A stretch of DNA of 64,000 nt, taken from positions 322,321 through 386,320 of the forward strand of contig JAHQXD010000002.1 in the NCBI GenBank assembly GCA_019449655.1, read 5' to 3'. Position numbers and translations under genes: made by a program. The notes below the pieces were generated by a model, which searched no databases, had not been told where the DNA came from, and worked only from the letters and a program-made list of their open reading frames with translations. This DNA comes from Ferrigenium straubiae. GTDB lineage: Bacteria > Pseudomonadota > Gammaproteobacteria > Burkholderiales > Gallionellaceae. This document shows positions 29,010-37,956 of the stretch, one piece after another (positions within the stretch are counted from its first letter, which is position 1; every line of letters starts with the position of its first letter).

Positions 29010-29972
29010 ATGAACCACGATGTTTTCAACGGCGATGCCGACGGCATCTGCGCGCTGCACCAGTTGCGGCTCGCCTTCCCGGCAGCCAATAATCTCGTCA
29101 CCGGCACCAAGCGCGACATCGACCTGCTGCGGCGCGTGGAAGCCGGTGCCGGCGACGAGGTGACGGTGCTCGATCTGTCCATGGACAAGAACCGCGCTGC
29201 GCTGCTTGCGCTGCTCGGCAAGGGGGCGAAGGTCAGCTATTTCGACCACCATGTCGCGCAGGATATTCCAGAGCATCCCAATCTGGCCGCGACGATCGAC
29301 ACCAGCCCGGATGTCTGCACCAGCCTGCTGGTGAACTGTCATCTGGGCGGCAAGTATCTGGTCTGGGCGGTTATCGGCGCGTTCGGCGATAATCTCCACG
29401 AAGCCGCATATGAGGCCGCCAAGCCGCTCGGCCTCGACCCCAAACGGCTTGCCACGCTGCGCGAACTGGGCGAGTGCCTCAACTACAACAGCTATGGCGA
29501 GTCCGTGGATGACCTGCATTTCCACCCCGCGGAACTGTACCGCATCCTGCACCAGCAGAAAAACCCGTTCATCTTCGCTCGCGAAGATGGTGTCTTTGAA
29601 ATACTGAAGCAGGGCTACGCCGAGGACATGGCGCTCGCCCGCACCATCAGGCCGGAGCGTGAAACTCCGAACGGTGCGGTCTACATTCTTCCCGCCAAAC
29701 CCTGGAGCCGCCGCGTGAACGGCGCTTTCGGCAACTCTCTTGCCAGCGCATCCCCCGACCGCGCGCATGCCGTGCTGACGCAGCGCGGCGACGGTGCCTT
29801 CGTGGTCAGCGTGCGCGCTCCGCAGTCCACCAGTAGCGGCGCCGACATTCTCTGTTCCCGCTTCGATACCGGCGGCGGCAGGAAGGGTGCAGCGGGCATC
29901 AACCGGCTGCCGGAAAACGAACTGCCGCGATTCATGCAGGCATTCGACGAGGTATTTTCCGCGGCATCGTAA
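29010..29972 (+). CDS. DHH-family phosphoesterase
   Basis: A 320-aa DHH superfamily protein. Motif I is FNGDADGICALHQL (residues 5-18), motif II includes VTVLDLSMDKN, and the DHH motif is YFDHHVA (D79-H81). The C-terminal part (SRFDTGGGRKGAAGINRLP) resembles a DHHA-type substrate domain with its GGG.. loop. Such enzymes act on pAp, nano-RNA or cyclic dinucleotides; the exact substrate is not clear. ATG 29010 matches the DHH N-terminus. The gene follows rnpB by 34 bp. Confidence 0.85.
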   Translation: MNHDVFNGDADGICALHQLRLAFPAANNLVTGTKRDIDLLRRVEAGAGDEVTVLDLSMDKNRAALLALLGKGAKVSYFDHHVAQDIPEHPNLAATIDTSPDVCTSLLVNCHLGGKYLVWAVIGAFGDNLHEAAYEAAKPLGLDPKRLATLRELGECLNYNSYGESVDDLHFHPAELYRILHQQKNPFIFAREDGVFEILKQGYAEDMALARTIRPERETPNGAVYILPAKPWSRRVNGAFGNSLASASPDRAHAVLTQRGDGAFVVSVRAPQSTSSGADILCSRFDTGGGRKGAAGINRLPENELPRFMQAFDEVFSAAS

Positions 29973-29986
29973 CTACGGTGCTGCTC

Positions 29987-31633
29987 TCACGATTTCCCGA
30001 TCCGCCGGTATAGCCGGTAGTGCTCGTTTTTGTCGCCCTTGCGGCTGCCTTCCCAGATTTTTTCCCAGCGGGTTTCGTCGAGTAGCGGCCTGGATAACCG
30101 GTCTCCCTGGACGAGGCGCAGGTCGCAGCGGCCGCCTCGGTCTGGCTGCGTGACGATGCCGCCAAAGTAATGCAGCATGGCGCGCTGTCCGTCGCCGAGG
30201 TAATCGCGCCCGACGCATTGATATTGCTGCGGCATGGCGCGCTTCAGCGAGGCGACCATGCTGCGGTAGCTCTTGCCGCTGTCCAGCCACGGCAGCCACA
30301 GCGTCATCGCGAGCACCCAGACCAGCGTGATGCCGGTCGCCCAGTTGGTCACCGCGCGGCGCATCGAGCGGCCGACGCGCCACACCAGCACCAGCCACAG
30401 CAAGGTGGCGATAATCGCGATGGCGAATGGTGCGGCGTGAAATTCCGGCTCAAAGCCCGGCTGGTAGTCTTTCAGCCACAGCGTGATCTTGGCGTGGTTG
30501 TCGAGCAGCAGCCCCGCCCAGCCCCACCACATCGCGATGGCGAACAGCGCGAAGGTCATCAGGCCGAACCAGTCCAGCGCGTTGGCCGCGCCGCGTTTCA
30601 GCGACGACAGCGAGGCGGTGGCGAGCAGGGTGATCGGCAGCAGCATCGGCAGCGCGAACACTTCCTTGATGTCCGGCACGAGGCTGAGCGTGACGAACAT
30701 CACGACCAGGGTGACCAGCGGCAGGTGCAGATCGTCGCGCTGCGCGAGGCGCTTGCGCGATTGCCAGATCGTCCATGCCGCGAGGGGCAGGGCGGGCCAC
30801 GCCAGCCACGGCAGGTTTTTCAGGTAGTAGAGCGATTCCCTCGTAGGACCGCCCTTTGCGTGATCCAGCCAGTGGCCGATGTTGTGTGTCCATGCCCAGT
30901 CGGCGAACAACTGCGGCGAATGCTGGTAGAGCAGCAGCGGCCAGATCGTGAGCCAGGGCAGGGCGCACAGAACGGCGATGCCCAGGCTGGAAAGATAGTT
31001 GCGTGAGCGCCAGTTCCGGAACAGCGCGGGCAGCAGCGCGGCGATCAAAACGAACAGCACCGGTGCGATGAAGCCCTTGGACATGAAACCGATGCCTACG
31101 CCGGTGCCGATCAGCACACCGGCGCGCAGCGCGCGTTCTTGGCTGTATATGAAGCCGTAGAGTAGCATCGCGCATCCGGCGAGCAGCGCGAGGTCGGTGA
31201 TCATCTGGTGTGCGCGCACCAGCATGCCGACGCAGCCGAGCAGGATGATCGCTGCCGCCCAGCCGCGGTTCTCGCCGTACAGTTTGCGTCCGGCGAGGCC
31301 GGTGCACAGCAGGGTCAGCGCGATATAAAAACCGCTGACGAGGCGTGCGCCATCGTGTAGCGGCAGCAGCGGGGAAAATAATTTGGCGGACAGTGCGGCG
31401 GTCCAGTAGTACAGCGGCGGCTTGTCCATGTACGGCTCGCCCGCCAGGGTCGGAACCAGCCAGTCGCCGCTTTGCAGCATCGAGTAGATCAGCCCGAAGG
31501 CGGTCGCCTCATCCGGCTTCCACGGGTCGTGTCCGATCAGCCCCGTACCCAGCCAGGTCAGGCACAGCAGGCCGAGCATCACCGCCTTGGCGGGGGTGAT
31601 CGGGTGCGGGTCGGTGGGCTTTATGAAATACAT
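29987..31633 (-). CDS. ArnT/PMT-like membrane glycosyltransferase
   Basis: A 548-aa polytopic membrane protein with about 11-12 hydrophobic helices. The family's catalytic acidic motif is in the first periplasmic loop (HDPWKPDEATAF, residues ~35-46), followed by GEPYMDKPPLYYWTAAL. This is the ArnT-like (GT83) family, which moves sugars from undecaprenyl phosphate to lipid A or other acceptors. The donor and acceptor here are unknown; there is no arn cluster nearby. It is convergent with the DHH gene (14-bp gap). Confidence 0.85.
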   Translation of the reverse strand: MYFIKPTDPHPITPAKAVMLGLLCLTWLGTGLIGHDPWKPDEATAFGLIYSMLQSGDWLVPTLAGEPYMDKPPLYYWTAALSAKLFSPLLPLHDGARLVSGFYIALTLLCTGLAGRKLYGENRGWAAAIILLGCVGMLVRAHQMITDLALLAGCAMLLYGFIYSQERALRAGVLIGTGVGIGFMSKGFIAPVLFVLIAALLPALFRNWRSRNYLSSLGIAVLCALPWLTIWPLLLYQHSPQLFADWAWTHNIGHWLDHAKGGPTRESLYYLKNLPWLAWPALPLAAWTIWQSRKRLAQRDDLHLPLVTLVVMFVTLSLVPDIKEVFALPMLLPITLLATASLSSLKRGAANALDWFGLMTFALFAIAMWWGWAGLLLDNHAKITLWLKDYQPGFEPEFHAAPFAIAIIATLLWLVLVWRVGRSMRRAVTNWATGITLVWVLAMTLWLPWLDSGKSYRSMVASLKRAMPQQYQCVGRDYLGDGQRAMLHYFGGIVTQPDRGGRCDLRLVQGDRLSRPLLDETRWEKIWEGSRKGDKNEHYRLYRRIGKS

Positions 31634-31659
31634 TTATTCTTGAAATTATGATTAAACCA

Positions 31660-31732
31660 ACCACGAAGGGCACGAAGAACGCGAAGGTGCAATTCCGCGG
31701 GAATCCTTCGTGATCTTCGCGTTCTTCGTGGT
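31660..31732. repeat. CACGAAG-type inverted repeat, copy 1
   Basis: Left arm 31660-31687 (ACCACGAAGGGCACGAAGAA...) pairs with right arm 31705-31732 (...CTTCGCGTTCTTCGTGGT) around a 17-nt spacer. Arms are built from CACGAAG units. Related copies are at 43473-43563 and 49115-49226. It lies between the M48 peptidase and glycosyltransferase genes. Confidence 0.8.
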
Positions 31733-31739
31733 GATGTCC

Positions 31740-33161
31740 TTATTCCACAATCTTGATGCGTTGCCCCGCCCGCGGTTCGCCATCCGGATATTGCGCGTTG
31801 ATCAGGCGCAGGTAACTTTCCGCCGATTTGCCGAGCGGCGAGTCCTGCGCGAGCCTTGCATAGGTGTCGCCCTGTCGCGCGGTGATGACATGGATGCTGA
31901 GCGGCCTGACCAGTTTGCGTTCCTCGGCGGTGAGTGCGTGGAAGCTGTGCACCGTGTCGAGGATCTCGGAGCGGTGCGCAGCCAGGCTCTGGTTGGTCTT
32001 GCCCTGGCCCTGCACGATGAATGCCTTCTGGTCGAAATAAATCACGCCGCCGACTGCATTCGGCAATTCGAAAGTGGCGGCAGGCAAACCGTTTAGGTCG
32101 AGCGAGCGCACTTGCGCGCTATAGCCCGCCAGGCGGCGTGCGTAGTCTGCCGGAGTGCCGCGTGGTTTCTGATCCATATTCATTTGCAACCGGGCTTCGC
32201 CCTGCGGGCTGACGGCGACCAGCGCATCCGGCAGGTTATGTACCTGCCAGGCTTCCGGGAACTGCAGCGCGATGCCCAGCTCGCCGTGGTAGAAGCGGTT
32301 ATTGCGGACCACGCCCTGCTCGGTGTTGTCGTTGAACACCAGTCCGTCGGTGGCGGCAAGGTACTCGGCGCGGCCCTCGAAGGGGGTGGCGGGAGCCAGC
32401 TTGTCGGCTTCGCCGACCACCTGTTTCAGGCGCGTGTCGTTGTCCGGGTGCGTGGCGAACAGGCCGGAATAGCGGCGCGGCTCGCGGCCTTCCTGCTTGG
32501 CCAACTCGGCATCCTTCAGCTCCTGGTTCTTCAGCGTGCGCAGGACGCTGATGATGGCCTGCGGATCGTAGTCGGAGCGCGCGAGGTATTGCGCACCCAG
32601 GCGGTCGGCCTCGAGCTCGTGCTCGCGCCCGTAGCCGGACAGCAGCGCGCCGCCGACCAGATTGGTGAGGTTCTGCCCGCCCATCGAATTGATTTCCGGC
32701 ACGAAGATGGAGGCGATGGTCAGCCCGAGGTTGGCGGCCTGAGCGGCGCTCTGCTGGCGCACGCCGTGGCGTGCCGTGACGTGGCCGATTTCGTGGCCCA
32801 CCACGGCGGCCAGCTCCGCCTCGCTGTTGAGGTAGGCCATGATGCCGCGCGTGATGTACACATAGCCGCCGGGCAGCGCGAAGGCGTTGACTTCCGGCGT
32901 GTCCAGCACGGTGAAGTGATAGCCCAGATTGGGGCGGTGGCTGTTCTTTGCGAGTTTCTGACCGATGCGGTTGACGTAATCCTGCAACGGCTTCGATTCG
33001 TAGACCTGGTACTGCTTCTGGATCACCTGTTCGTTGTACTGGCGGCCGAGGGCGATTTCCTGTGCTTCCGACATCATCACGAAATCGTTCTGCCCGGTGA
33101 CCGGATTCTGGGCGCAGCCGGCCAGCAGCGAAAGAGCGAGGCCGATAATCAGTAGACGCAT
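31740..33161 (-). CDS. M48-family zinc metalloprotease, lipoprotein
   Basis: A 473-aa periplasmic protease. The lipoprotein signal ends in LLAGC (lipid on Cys16). The zinc motif is HEIGH (H123, E124, H127) in AAVVGHEIGHVTARHGV, with the third ligand region ELEADRLGAQYLA. The catalytic part ends near residue 260. The C-terminal region (~285-473) ends with a LysM-like module (IHVITARQGDTYARLAQDSP ... INAQYPDGEPRAGQRIKIVE) that may bind peptidoglycan. It resembles BepA/LoiP-type outer-membrane quality-control proteases, but without the TPR domain. Confidence 0.9.
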   Translation of the reverse strand: MRLLIIGLALSLLAGCAQNPVTGQNDFVMMSEAQEIALGRQYNEQVIQKQYQVYESKPLQDYVNRIGQKLAKNSHRPNLGYHFTVLDTPEVNAFALPGGYVYITRGIMAYLNSEAELAAVVGHEIGHVTARHGVRQQSAAQAANLGLTIASIFVPEINSMGGQNLTNLVGGALLSGYGREHELEADRLGAQYLARSDYDPQAIISVLRTLKNQELKDAELAKQEGREPRRYSGLFATHPDNDTRLKQVVGEADKLAPATPFEGRAEYLAATDGLVFNDNTEQGVVRNNRFYHGELGIALQFPEAWQVHNLPDALVAVSPQGEARLQMNMDQKPRGTPADYARRLAGYSAQVRSLDLNGLPAATFELPNAVGGVIYFDQKAFIVQGQGKTNQSLAAHRSEILDTVHSFHALTAEERKLVRPLSIHVITARQGDTYARLAQDSPLGKSAESYLRLINAQYPDGEPRAGQRIKIVE

Positions 33162-33209
33162 GGCAGTTCCTGATGGGTGTTAAAAATTAGGTGTGATTGT
33201 CGCCGCAAA

Positions 33210-33238
33210 TAAAAAAGGCAGCAAACGCTGCCTTTTGA
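33210..33238 (-). terminator. Intrinsic terminator after rpmE
   Basis: On the minus strand AAGGCAGC GTTT GCTGCCTT is followed by a T-run (TTTTTT). It lies ~85 bp after the rpmE stop and upstream of the M48 gene. Confidence 0.85.
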
Positions 33239-33321
33239 TAAGACTGTGGGGCGAAGTTCCCTGATTAAACTTCTAGCCATTCGACCGGGCTATCAAAATA
33301 CGACAGCCAAGTCGCTGGTTA

Positions 33322-33534
33322 TTATGCCGCAGCCTTGCCGTATTTCTGGCGGAATTTGTCGATGCGGCCGGCGGTATCGACGATCTTCTGCGTGCCGGTA
33401 TAGAACGGGTGGCATTCGGAGCAGACTTCGACGTTCAGCGCGGGCTTGCCCATGACGGACTTGGTCTTGAAGCTGTTGCCGCAACTGCAAGTCACGGTGA
33501 TTTCCTGGTAGTTCGGGTGAATATCGGCTTTCAT
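33322..33534 (-). CDS. rpmE: 50S ribosomal protein L31, zinc-binding type
   Basis: L31 (70 aa) starting [20 protein letters not shown]. The four Cys zinc ligands are present (C16, C18, C38 and C41), so this is the C+ form rather than the zinc-independent paralogue. ATG 33534 is preceded by AAGGAAAG. It has its own downstream terminator. Confidence 0.97.
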   Translation of the reverse strand: MKADIHPNYQEITVTCSCGNSFKTKSVMGKPALNVEVCSECHPFYTGTQKIVDTAGRIDKFRQKYGKAAA

Positions 33535-33621
33535 TTTCTTTCCTTGCGGTAATTTGGTGCGGCGGGTGTACGCACTCACGGGGCGCGCATTATCCATAAA
33601 AATAGGGGGTTGCGCAAATTT

Positions 33622-33813
33622 TTAGCAGCAGCGTTTGATCCCCGACCACTTTTGCTGCTGCTGAAGCGCAAACCAGGCGCGGCGCGGCAGCGCCGGGGTG
33701 CCCGGATGGGCGGCGGCATGATGCGCCAGGTAACGCTCGTAGCCGTCGTCGCCGCTGAGCCGGCGGGCGGCTCGCCACAGGGTGCGCAGCAGATCATTCA
33801 GTCGCGTTGCCAT
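33622..33813 (-). CDS. YbdD/YjiX-family small protein, CstA partner
   Basis: A 63-aa protein: MATRLNDLLRTLWRAARRLS and GDDGYERYLAHHAAAHPG match the YbdD/YjiX (DUF466) family, which is almost always encoded directly after cstA/btsT. Its start overlaps the 3' end of cstA by 16 nt, so the two are translationally coupled. It probably assists the pyruvate/peptide transporter. Confidence 0.92.
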   Translation of the reverse strand: MATRLNDLLRTLWRAARRLSGDDGYERYLAHHAAAHPGTPALPRRAWFALQQQQKWSGIKRCC

Positions 33814-35870
33814 GCTTCCTCCAGGCGGGTCGGGTAATGCGGCGCCTCGGACAGCGGCGGCACGCGCTTGCCGCCCAGGTGGCGCGCGCAGACGCGCAAC
33901 ATGTCGATGACGATCAGCCACAGCAGGCCGGCGAAGAACAGCGCGAGCACGGCATCGAGTTGCTGGTTGAAGATCAGTTGCGGTGCGACTGCAGCCTTGT
34001 CCGGCGGCAAGGCGCCGGCGGCAAGCTTGTCCGACAGGCTGTTGGCGGCGGCGAGGAAGCCGATGCGCGGATCGTCGCTGGTCAGTTTTTGCCAAGTCGC
34101 GGTGCTGGTGATGACGACCAGCCAGGCCAGCGGCAGCGCGGTTATCCACGCGTACTTCAGTTTGCCGGATTTCACCAGGATGCCGGTCGCCACGCACAGC
34201 GCAATCGCCGCGAGGATCTGGTTTGCGATGCCGAACAGCGGCCAGAGGATGTTCACTCCGCCGTTCGGATCTATCACGCCGATATACAGGAAGTAGCCCC
34301 AGGCCGCGACGACCACCGCGCTGCTGAGCAGCACCGAGGGATACCACGAGGTGCGCCCCATCGGCTTCCACAGGTTGCCTAGCAAATCCTGCAGCATGAA
34401 GCGTCCGACGCGTGTGCCGGCGTCCAGCGTGGTGAGGATGAAGAGCGCCTCGAACATGATCGCAAAGTGGTACCACAGCGCGAGCAGGTGCTCGCCGAAT
34501 GCGCTGCCGAAGATGCTCGCCATGCCGACCGCCAGCGACGGCGCGCCACCGGTGCGCGCGAACAGCGTGGCCTCACCCATCTGTTTGGACAGTGTATTCA
34601 TCTGCTCGACGCTGACCGGGAAGCCCCAGGCGGAGATCGTCGCGACCGCTTCAGCCGCCGTCTTGCCGACCATGCCGGCCGGCGAGTTGATCGCGAAATA
34701 CACGCCGGGGTCGAGCACCGTCGCGGCGATCATCGCCATGATGGCGACCAGCGACTCGAGCACCATGCCGCCGTAGCCAATCATGCGGATGTCGTGCTCG
34801 TTGGACAATAATTTAGGAGTCGTGCCGGAGGCGATCAGCGAGTGAAAACCGGAGATCGCGCCGCAGGCGATGGTGATGAACACGAAGGGGAACAGCTTGC
34901 CGCCGAAGATCGGCCCGGTGCCGTCTACGAACTGGGTCAGCGCGGGCATTTTGATTTCGGGCCGCAACCACACGATCGCCAGCGCGAGCAGGATTACCGT
35001 GCCGAGCTTCATGAAGGTGGACAGATAGTCGCGCGGTGCGAGCAGCAGCCATACCGGCAGGATCGCGGCGGCAAAACCGTAACCGATGATGGCGAAGGCC
35101 AGCGGCAGACCGGGGTGGTCGAACAGTTCGCGCAGCTCGGTCTGCTGGTCGATCCAGCCGCCGCCCGCGACCGACAGCAGCAGCAGGATTACGCCGAGCG
35201 CCGAGCCTTCCAGCACGCGCCCCGGGCGCAGCTTGTACATGTACAGCCCGACCAGCATCGCGATGGGAATCGTCGCGGCGACCGTGGAGGTCGCCCATGG
35301 GCTGTGCTTCATCGCGTTGACCACCACTAGGCCGAGCACCGCGATCAGGATGATCATGATGAGGAAGGTGGCGATCAGCGCGGCGATGCCGCCGATGCTG
35401 CCCAGCTCGTCGCGCGCCATCTGGCCGAGGCTGCGGCCGTCACGGCGCGTGGAGAAGAACAGCGTCACCATGTCCTGCACGCAGCCGCCCAGCACCGCGC
35501 CGATCAATATCCACAGGGTGCCGGGCAGGTAGCCGAACTGCGCGGCCAGCGTCGGGCCGATCAGCGGGCCGGGGCCGGCGATGGCGGCGAAATGGTGGCC
35601 GAACACAACCCAGCGATTCGTCGGCATGAAGTCGCGACCGTTGTTGAGCCGCTCGGCCGGCGTGGCGCGTGTCTCATCGATGCACAGCACGGTTGCGGCA
35701 ATCCATGCCGCGTAGAAGCGGTAGGCGATGGCGTACACGCACAGCGCGGCGGTGACGAACCACAGTGCGTTGATCGATTCGCCGCGGTTCAGCGCGATGC
35801 CGCCGACTGCCGCTGCGCCCAGCAGCGCGACGCCCAGCCATATCAAGACGGAGGAAAGGTTTGTTTTCAT
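33798..35870 (-). CDS. cstA: Carbon starvation protein A / BtsT-type transporter
   Basis: A 690-aa polytopic membrane protein with ~16-18 hydrophobic helices. Characteristic segments: FGHHFAAIAGPGPLIGPTLA, GAVLGGCVQDMVTLFFSTRRDGRSLGQ (split here), ISGFHSLIASGTTPK and LTTLDAGTRVGRFMLQDLLG. The family imports pyruvate (BtsT) or peptides (CstA). Start: ATG 35870 (MKTNLSSVLIWLG) or 35879; neither has a good Shine-Dalgarno. It forms a pair with the YbdD-like gene. Confidence 0.93.
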   Translation of the reverse strand: MKTNLSSVLIWLGVALLGAAAVGGIALNRGESINALWFVTAALCVYAIAYRFYAAWIAATVLCIDETRATPAERLNNGRDFMPTNRWVVFGHHFAAIAGPGPLIGPTLAAQFGYLPGTLWILIGAVLGGCVQDMVTLFFSTRRDGRSLGQMARDELGSIGGIAALIATFLIMIILIAVLGLVVVNAMKHSPWATSTVAATIPIAMLVGLYMYKLRPGRVLEGSALGVILLLLSVAGGGWIDQQTELRELFDHPGLPLAFAIIGYGFAAAILPVWLLLAPRDYLSTFMKLGTVILLALAIVWLRPEIKMPALTQFVDGTGPIFGGKLFPFVFITIACGAISGFHSLIASGTTPKLLSNEHDIRMIGYGGMVLESLVAIMAMIAATVLDPGVYFAINSPAGMVGKTAAEAVATISAWGFPVSVEQMNTLSKQMGEATLFARTGGAPSLAVGMASIFGSAFGEHLLALWYHFAIMFEALFILTTLDAGTRVGRFMLQDLLGNLWKPMGRTSWYPSVLLSSAVVVAAWGYFLYIGVIDPNGGVNILWPLFGIANQILAAIALCVATGILVKSGKLKYAWITALPLAWLVVITSTATWQKLTSDDPRIGFLAAANSLSDKLAAGALPPDKAAVAPQLIFNQQLDAVLALFFAGLLWLIVIDMLRVCARHLGGKRVPPLSEAPHYPTRLEEAWQRD

Positions 35871-35994
35871 GGAGGGCATACGAGGAACGGAAATTTTATG
35901 CGACAATGGTATATTAGAATAAAAAATTGAGGCGTGTTAATCCGCCCTTTCAGCCGCACAGCACGGCGACACAATAAATCAGGGAAGAAAGTTT

Positions 35995-36957
35995 TTGGAA
36001 AACCTCAGGCAATTGATCGCCGCGGACATGGCGGCCGTGGACCAGGTGATACGCACCCGGCTGCACTCGGAAGTGATGCTGATCAATCAGGTCGGCGAAT
36101 ACATCATCAACAGCGGCGGCAAGCGGCTGCGCCCGGCGCTGGTAGTGTTGTCCGCCGAGGCTTTCAACTACAAGGGTAAATACCATTACGATCTGGCGGC
36201 GGTGGTGGAGTTCATCCATACCGCCACGCTGCTGCACGACGATGTGGTGGATGAATCCTCGTTGCGCCGCGGGCGCGAGACGGCCAATGCGCTGTTCGGC
36301 AATTCCGCCAGTGTGCTGGTCGGCGATTTCCTGTATTCGCGAGCCTTCCAGATGATGGTCGCGGTGGGCGAGATGCGCGTGATGCAGACGCTGGCCGACG
36401 CCACCAACACCATCGCCGAGGGCGAGGTGCTGCAACTGCTCAATTGCCACGATGCGGATGTCGATGCCGCCAACTACATGCGCGTGATCCACTGCAAGAC
36501 CGCCAAGCTGTTCGAGGCGGCGATGCGCCTCGGCGCGATTCTCGGCAAGGCCTCGGCGGCTGATGAAGAGGCTGCGGCAAAATACGGCATGCATCTCGGC
36601 ACCGCGTTCCAGCTCGTCGATGACGTGCTCGACTATTCCGCCGACGAGGCGCAGACCGGCAAGCATCTCGGCGACGACCTCGCCGAAGGCAAGCCCACCC
36701 TGCCGCTGATCTACGCCATGCAGCACGGCACGCCGGAACAGGCCGCCGTGGTGCGCGGTGCGATCGAGCAGGGCGATGTGGAGAAGTTCGACGAAGTGCT
36801 GCGGATTATCCATGTCACCGGCGCACTGGATTTCACGCGCCAGCAGGCGATGCGTGAAGTGGAAGCGGCCTGCGCGGCTATCGCCGCACTTGCCGATTCA
36901 AAATACAAACAATGTCTGTTAGAATTAGCGCACTTTGCCGCCACGCGGCAATTTTAG
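35995..36957 (+). CDS. ispB: Polyprenyl (octaprenyl) diphosphate synthase
   Basis: A 320-aa trans-prenyl transferase making the ubiquinone side chain. The two Asp-rich motifs are LLHDDVVDES (~78-87) and QLVDDVLDYSAD (~204-215). GGKRLRPALVVLSAE and KTAKLFEAA are also typical. The reading frame begins with TTG 35995 shortly after GGGAAG; no in-frame ATG precedes the conserved QLIAADMAAVDQVIR. It is immediately upstream of tRNA-Pro, as in many Betaproteobacteria. Confidence 0.95.
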   Translation: MENLRQLIAADMAAVDQVIRTRLHSEVMLINQVGEYIINSGGKRLRPALVVLSAEAFNYKGKYHYDLAAVVEFIHTATLLHDDVVDESSLRRGRETANALFGNSASVLVGDFLYSRAFQMMVAVGEMRVMQTLADATNTIAEGEVLQLLNCHDADVDAANYMRVIHCKTAKLFEAAMRLGAILGKASAADEEAAAKYGMHLGTAFQLVDDVLDYSADEAQTGKHLGDDLAEGKPTLPLIYAMQHGTPEQAAVVRGAIEQGDVEKFDEVLRIIHVTGALDFTRQQAMREVEAACAAIAALADSKYKQCLLELAHFAATRQF

Positions 36958-36990
36958 TTTCCGGTCAGGCTGGTTTTTGGCCTTTCGCAA

Positions 36991-37067
<77 letters not shown>

Positions 37068-37417
37068 ATCAAAGTTGGTCTTCTGAATTTCCCGTCAATT
37101 CCCTTCTTCCGCCGCCATGGATTTTTCCTGGCGGAGCCGAGCATTTGGATTTTGTGGTCATTTTGCTGCTGCGAACCGATTGCAATTCCTCTTCGAGCCT
37201 TCTTTGTCATTAAGCCGAATGGACTAGTTATTTTGGTCTATATCGGCGAAGTGGCCGGTATGGTCTAATCCCCATCCGAATTACTCTCTGTCGAAGCTGT
37301 TAACGCATGCGGCGGCAGAAAACAGGCTGGATTGAAATTGAATCAATCGGTTATCAGAAAGCGCGATTCTCTGTTTTTAATAATACCGGCCACCAGTCCG
37401 GTGCATGGGAGAGTTGC
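37068..37417. other. Intergenic region between tRNA-Pro and the molybdenum island
   Basis: 350 bp without a supported gene. A hairpin CCGCCA/TGGCGG (about 37110-37135) might end the tRNA transcript but has no T-run. AT-rich DNA with TAATAAT (37379-37386) and the stem ACCGG/CCGGT lies just before the first gene of the island and may hold its promoter. I saw no ModE box and no Moco-riboswitch pattern here. Confidence 0.4.
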
Positions 37418-37948
37418 ATGAAGATATTCCGCATTTGCGGTTACGGCGGCGGGCGCGGCGAGCTGGTAGCCAGGCTTGCCGAGGAGTTCAGCTTCCGGCA
37501 AGTCGGGATCGCGGCGGTGAAATATGCGCACAAGCCATTCGACATGGACAAGCCGGGATCGGAAACCAGCAACCTGCGCCAAGGCGGCTGCCGGCAGACG
37601 CTGATTGCCAACCGCGACCGCTGGGGGCTGCTGTGCGAAACCCCCGATCAGACCGATCCCGATCCTGTCCTGCTGGCCGGACATCTCGCCGAATGCGACC
37701 TGGTCCTGGCGATCGGCTTCGACAATGCGCCCTTGCCCGGCCTCGAGGTGATGCGCGCCGACAATCCCGGTGAGCCGCTATGCCGGCGCGACCCGCATAT
37801 CCAGGCCGTAGTCATCGATGGCGTTCCGCCGCCGGGCGTGCCTTACAGCTTTGCGCACACCGACATCGAGAATATCGCCACGCATATCCTGGAGCGGGCG
37901 GTTCTGCTTCCCCCGCGGACAGATGACAGACGGACTGCTGCGCATTAA
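37418..37948 (+). CDS. MobB-like protein with a destroyed P-loop
   Basis: A 176-aa paralogue of MobB, which assists MobA in guanylating molybdopterin. The body aligns with Mob[46 protein letters not shown] and [11 protein letters not shown]. The Walker A, however, reads GYGGGRGEL (residues 8-16) where GxxxxGK[ST] is expected, so the Gly, Lys and Thr are replaced by Arg, Gly and Glu. It cannot bind GTP in the usual way. An intact MobB (41139-41627) is in the same cluster. It precedes moaA by 8 nt, so it is part of the operon and under some selection. A regulatory or scaffold role is possible. GAGAG before ATG 37418 supports the start. Confidence 0.75.
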   Translation: MKIFRICGYGGGRGELVARLAEEFSFRQVGIAAVKYAHKPFDMDKPGSETSNLRQGGCRQTLIANRDRWGLLCETPDQTDPDPVLLAGHLAECDLVLAIGFDNAPLPGLEVMRADNPGEPLCRRDPHIQAVVIDGVPPPGVPYSFAHTDIENIATHILERAVLLPPRTDDRRTAAH

Positions 37949-37956
37949 CATGCATC

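Noticed and set aside
37068-37417. Molybdenum-cofactor (Moco) riboswitch or ModE box upstream of the moa operon
   Set aside because: I looked for the conserved Moco-RNA pattern and for CGTTATAT/ATATAACG sites and found neither. A covariance-model search would be decisive.
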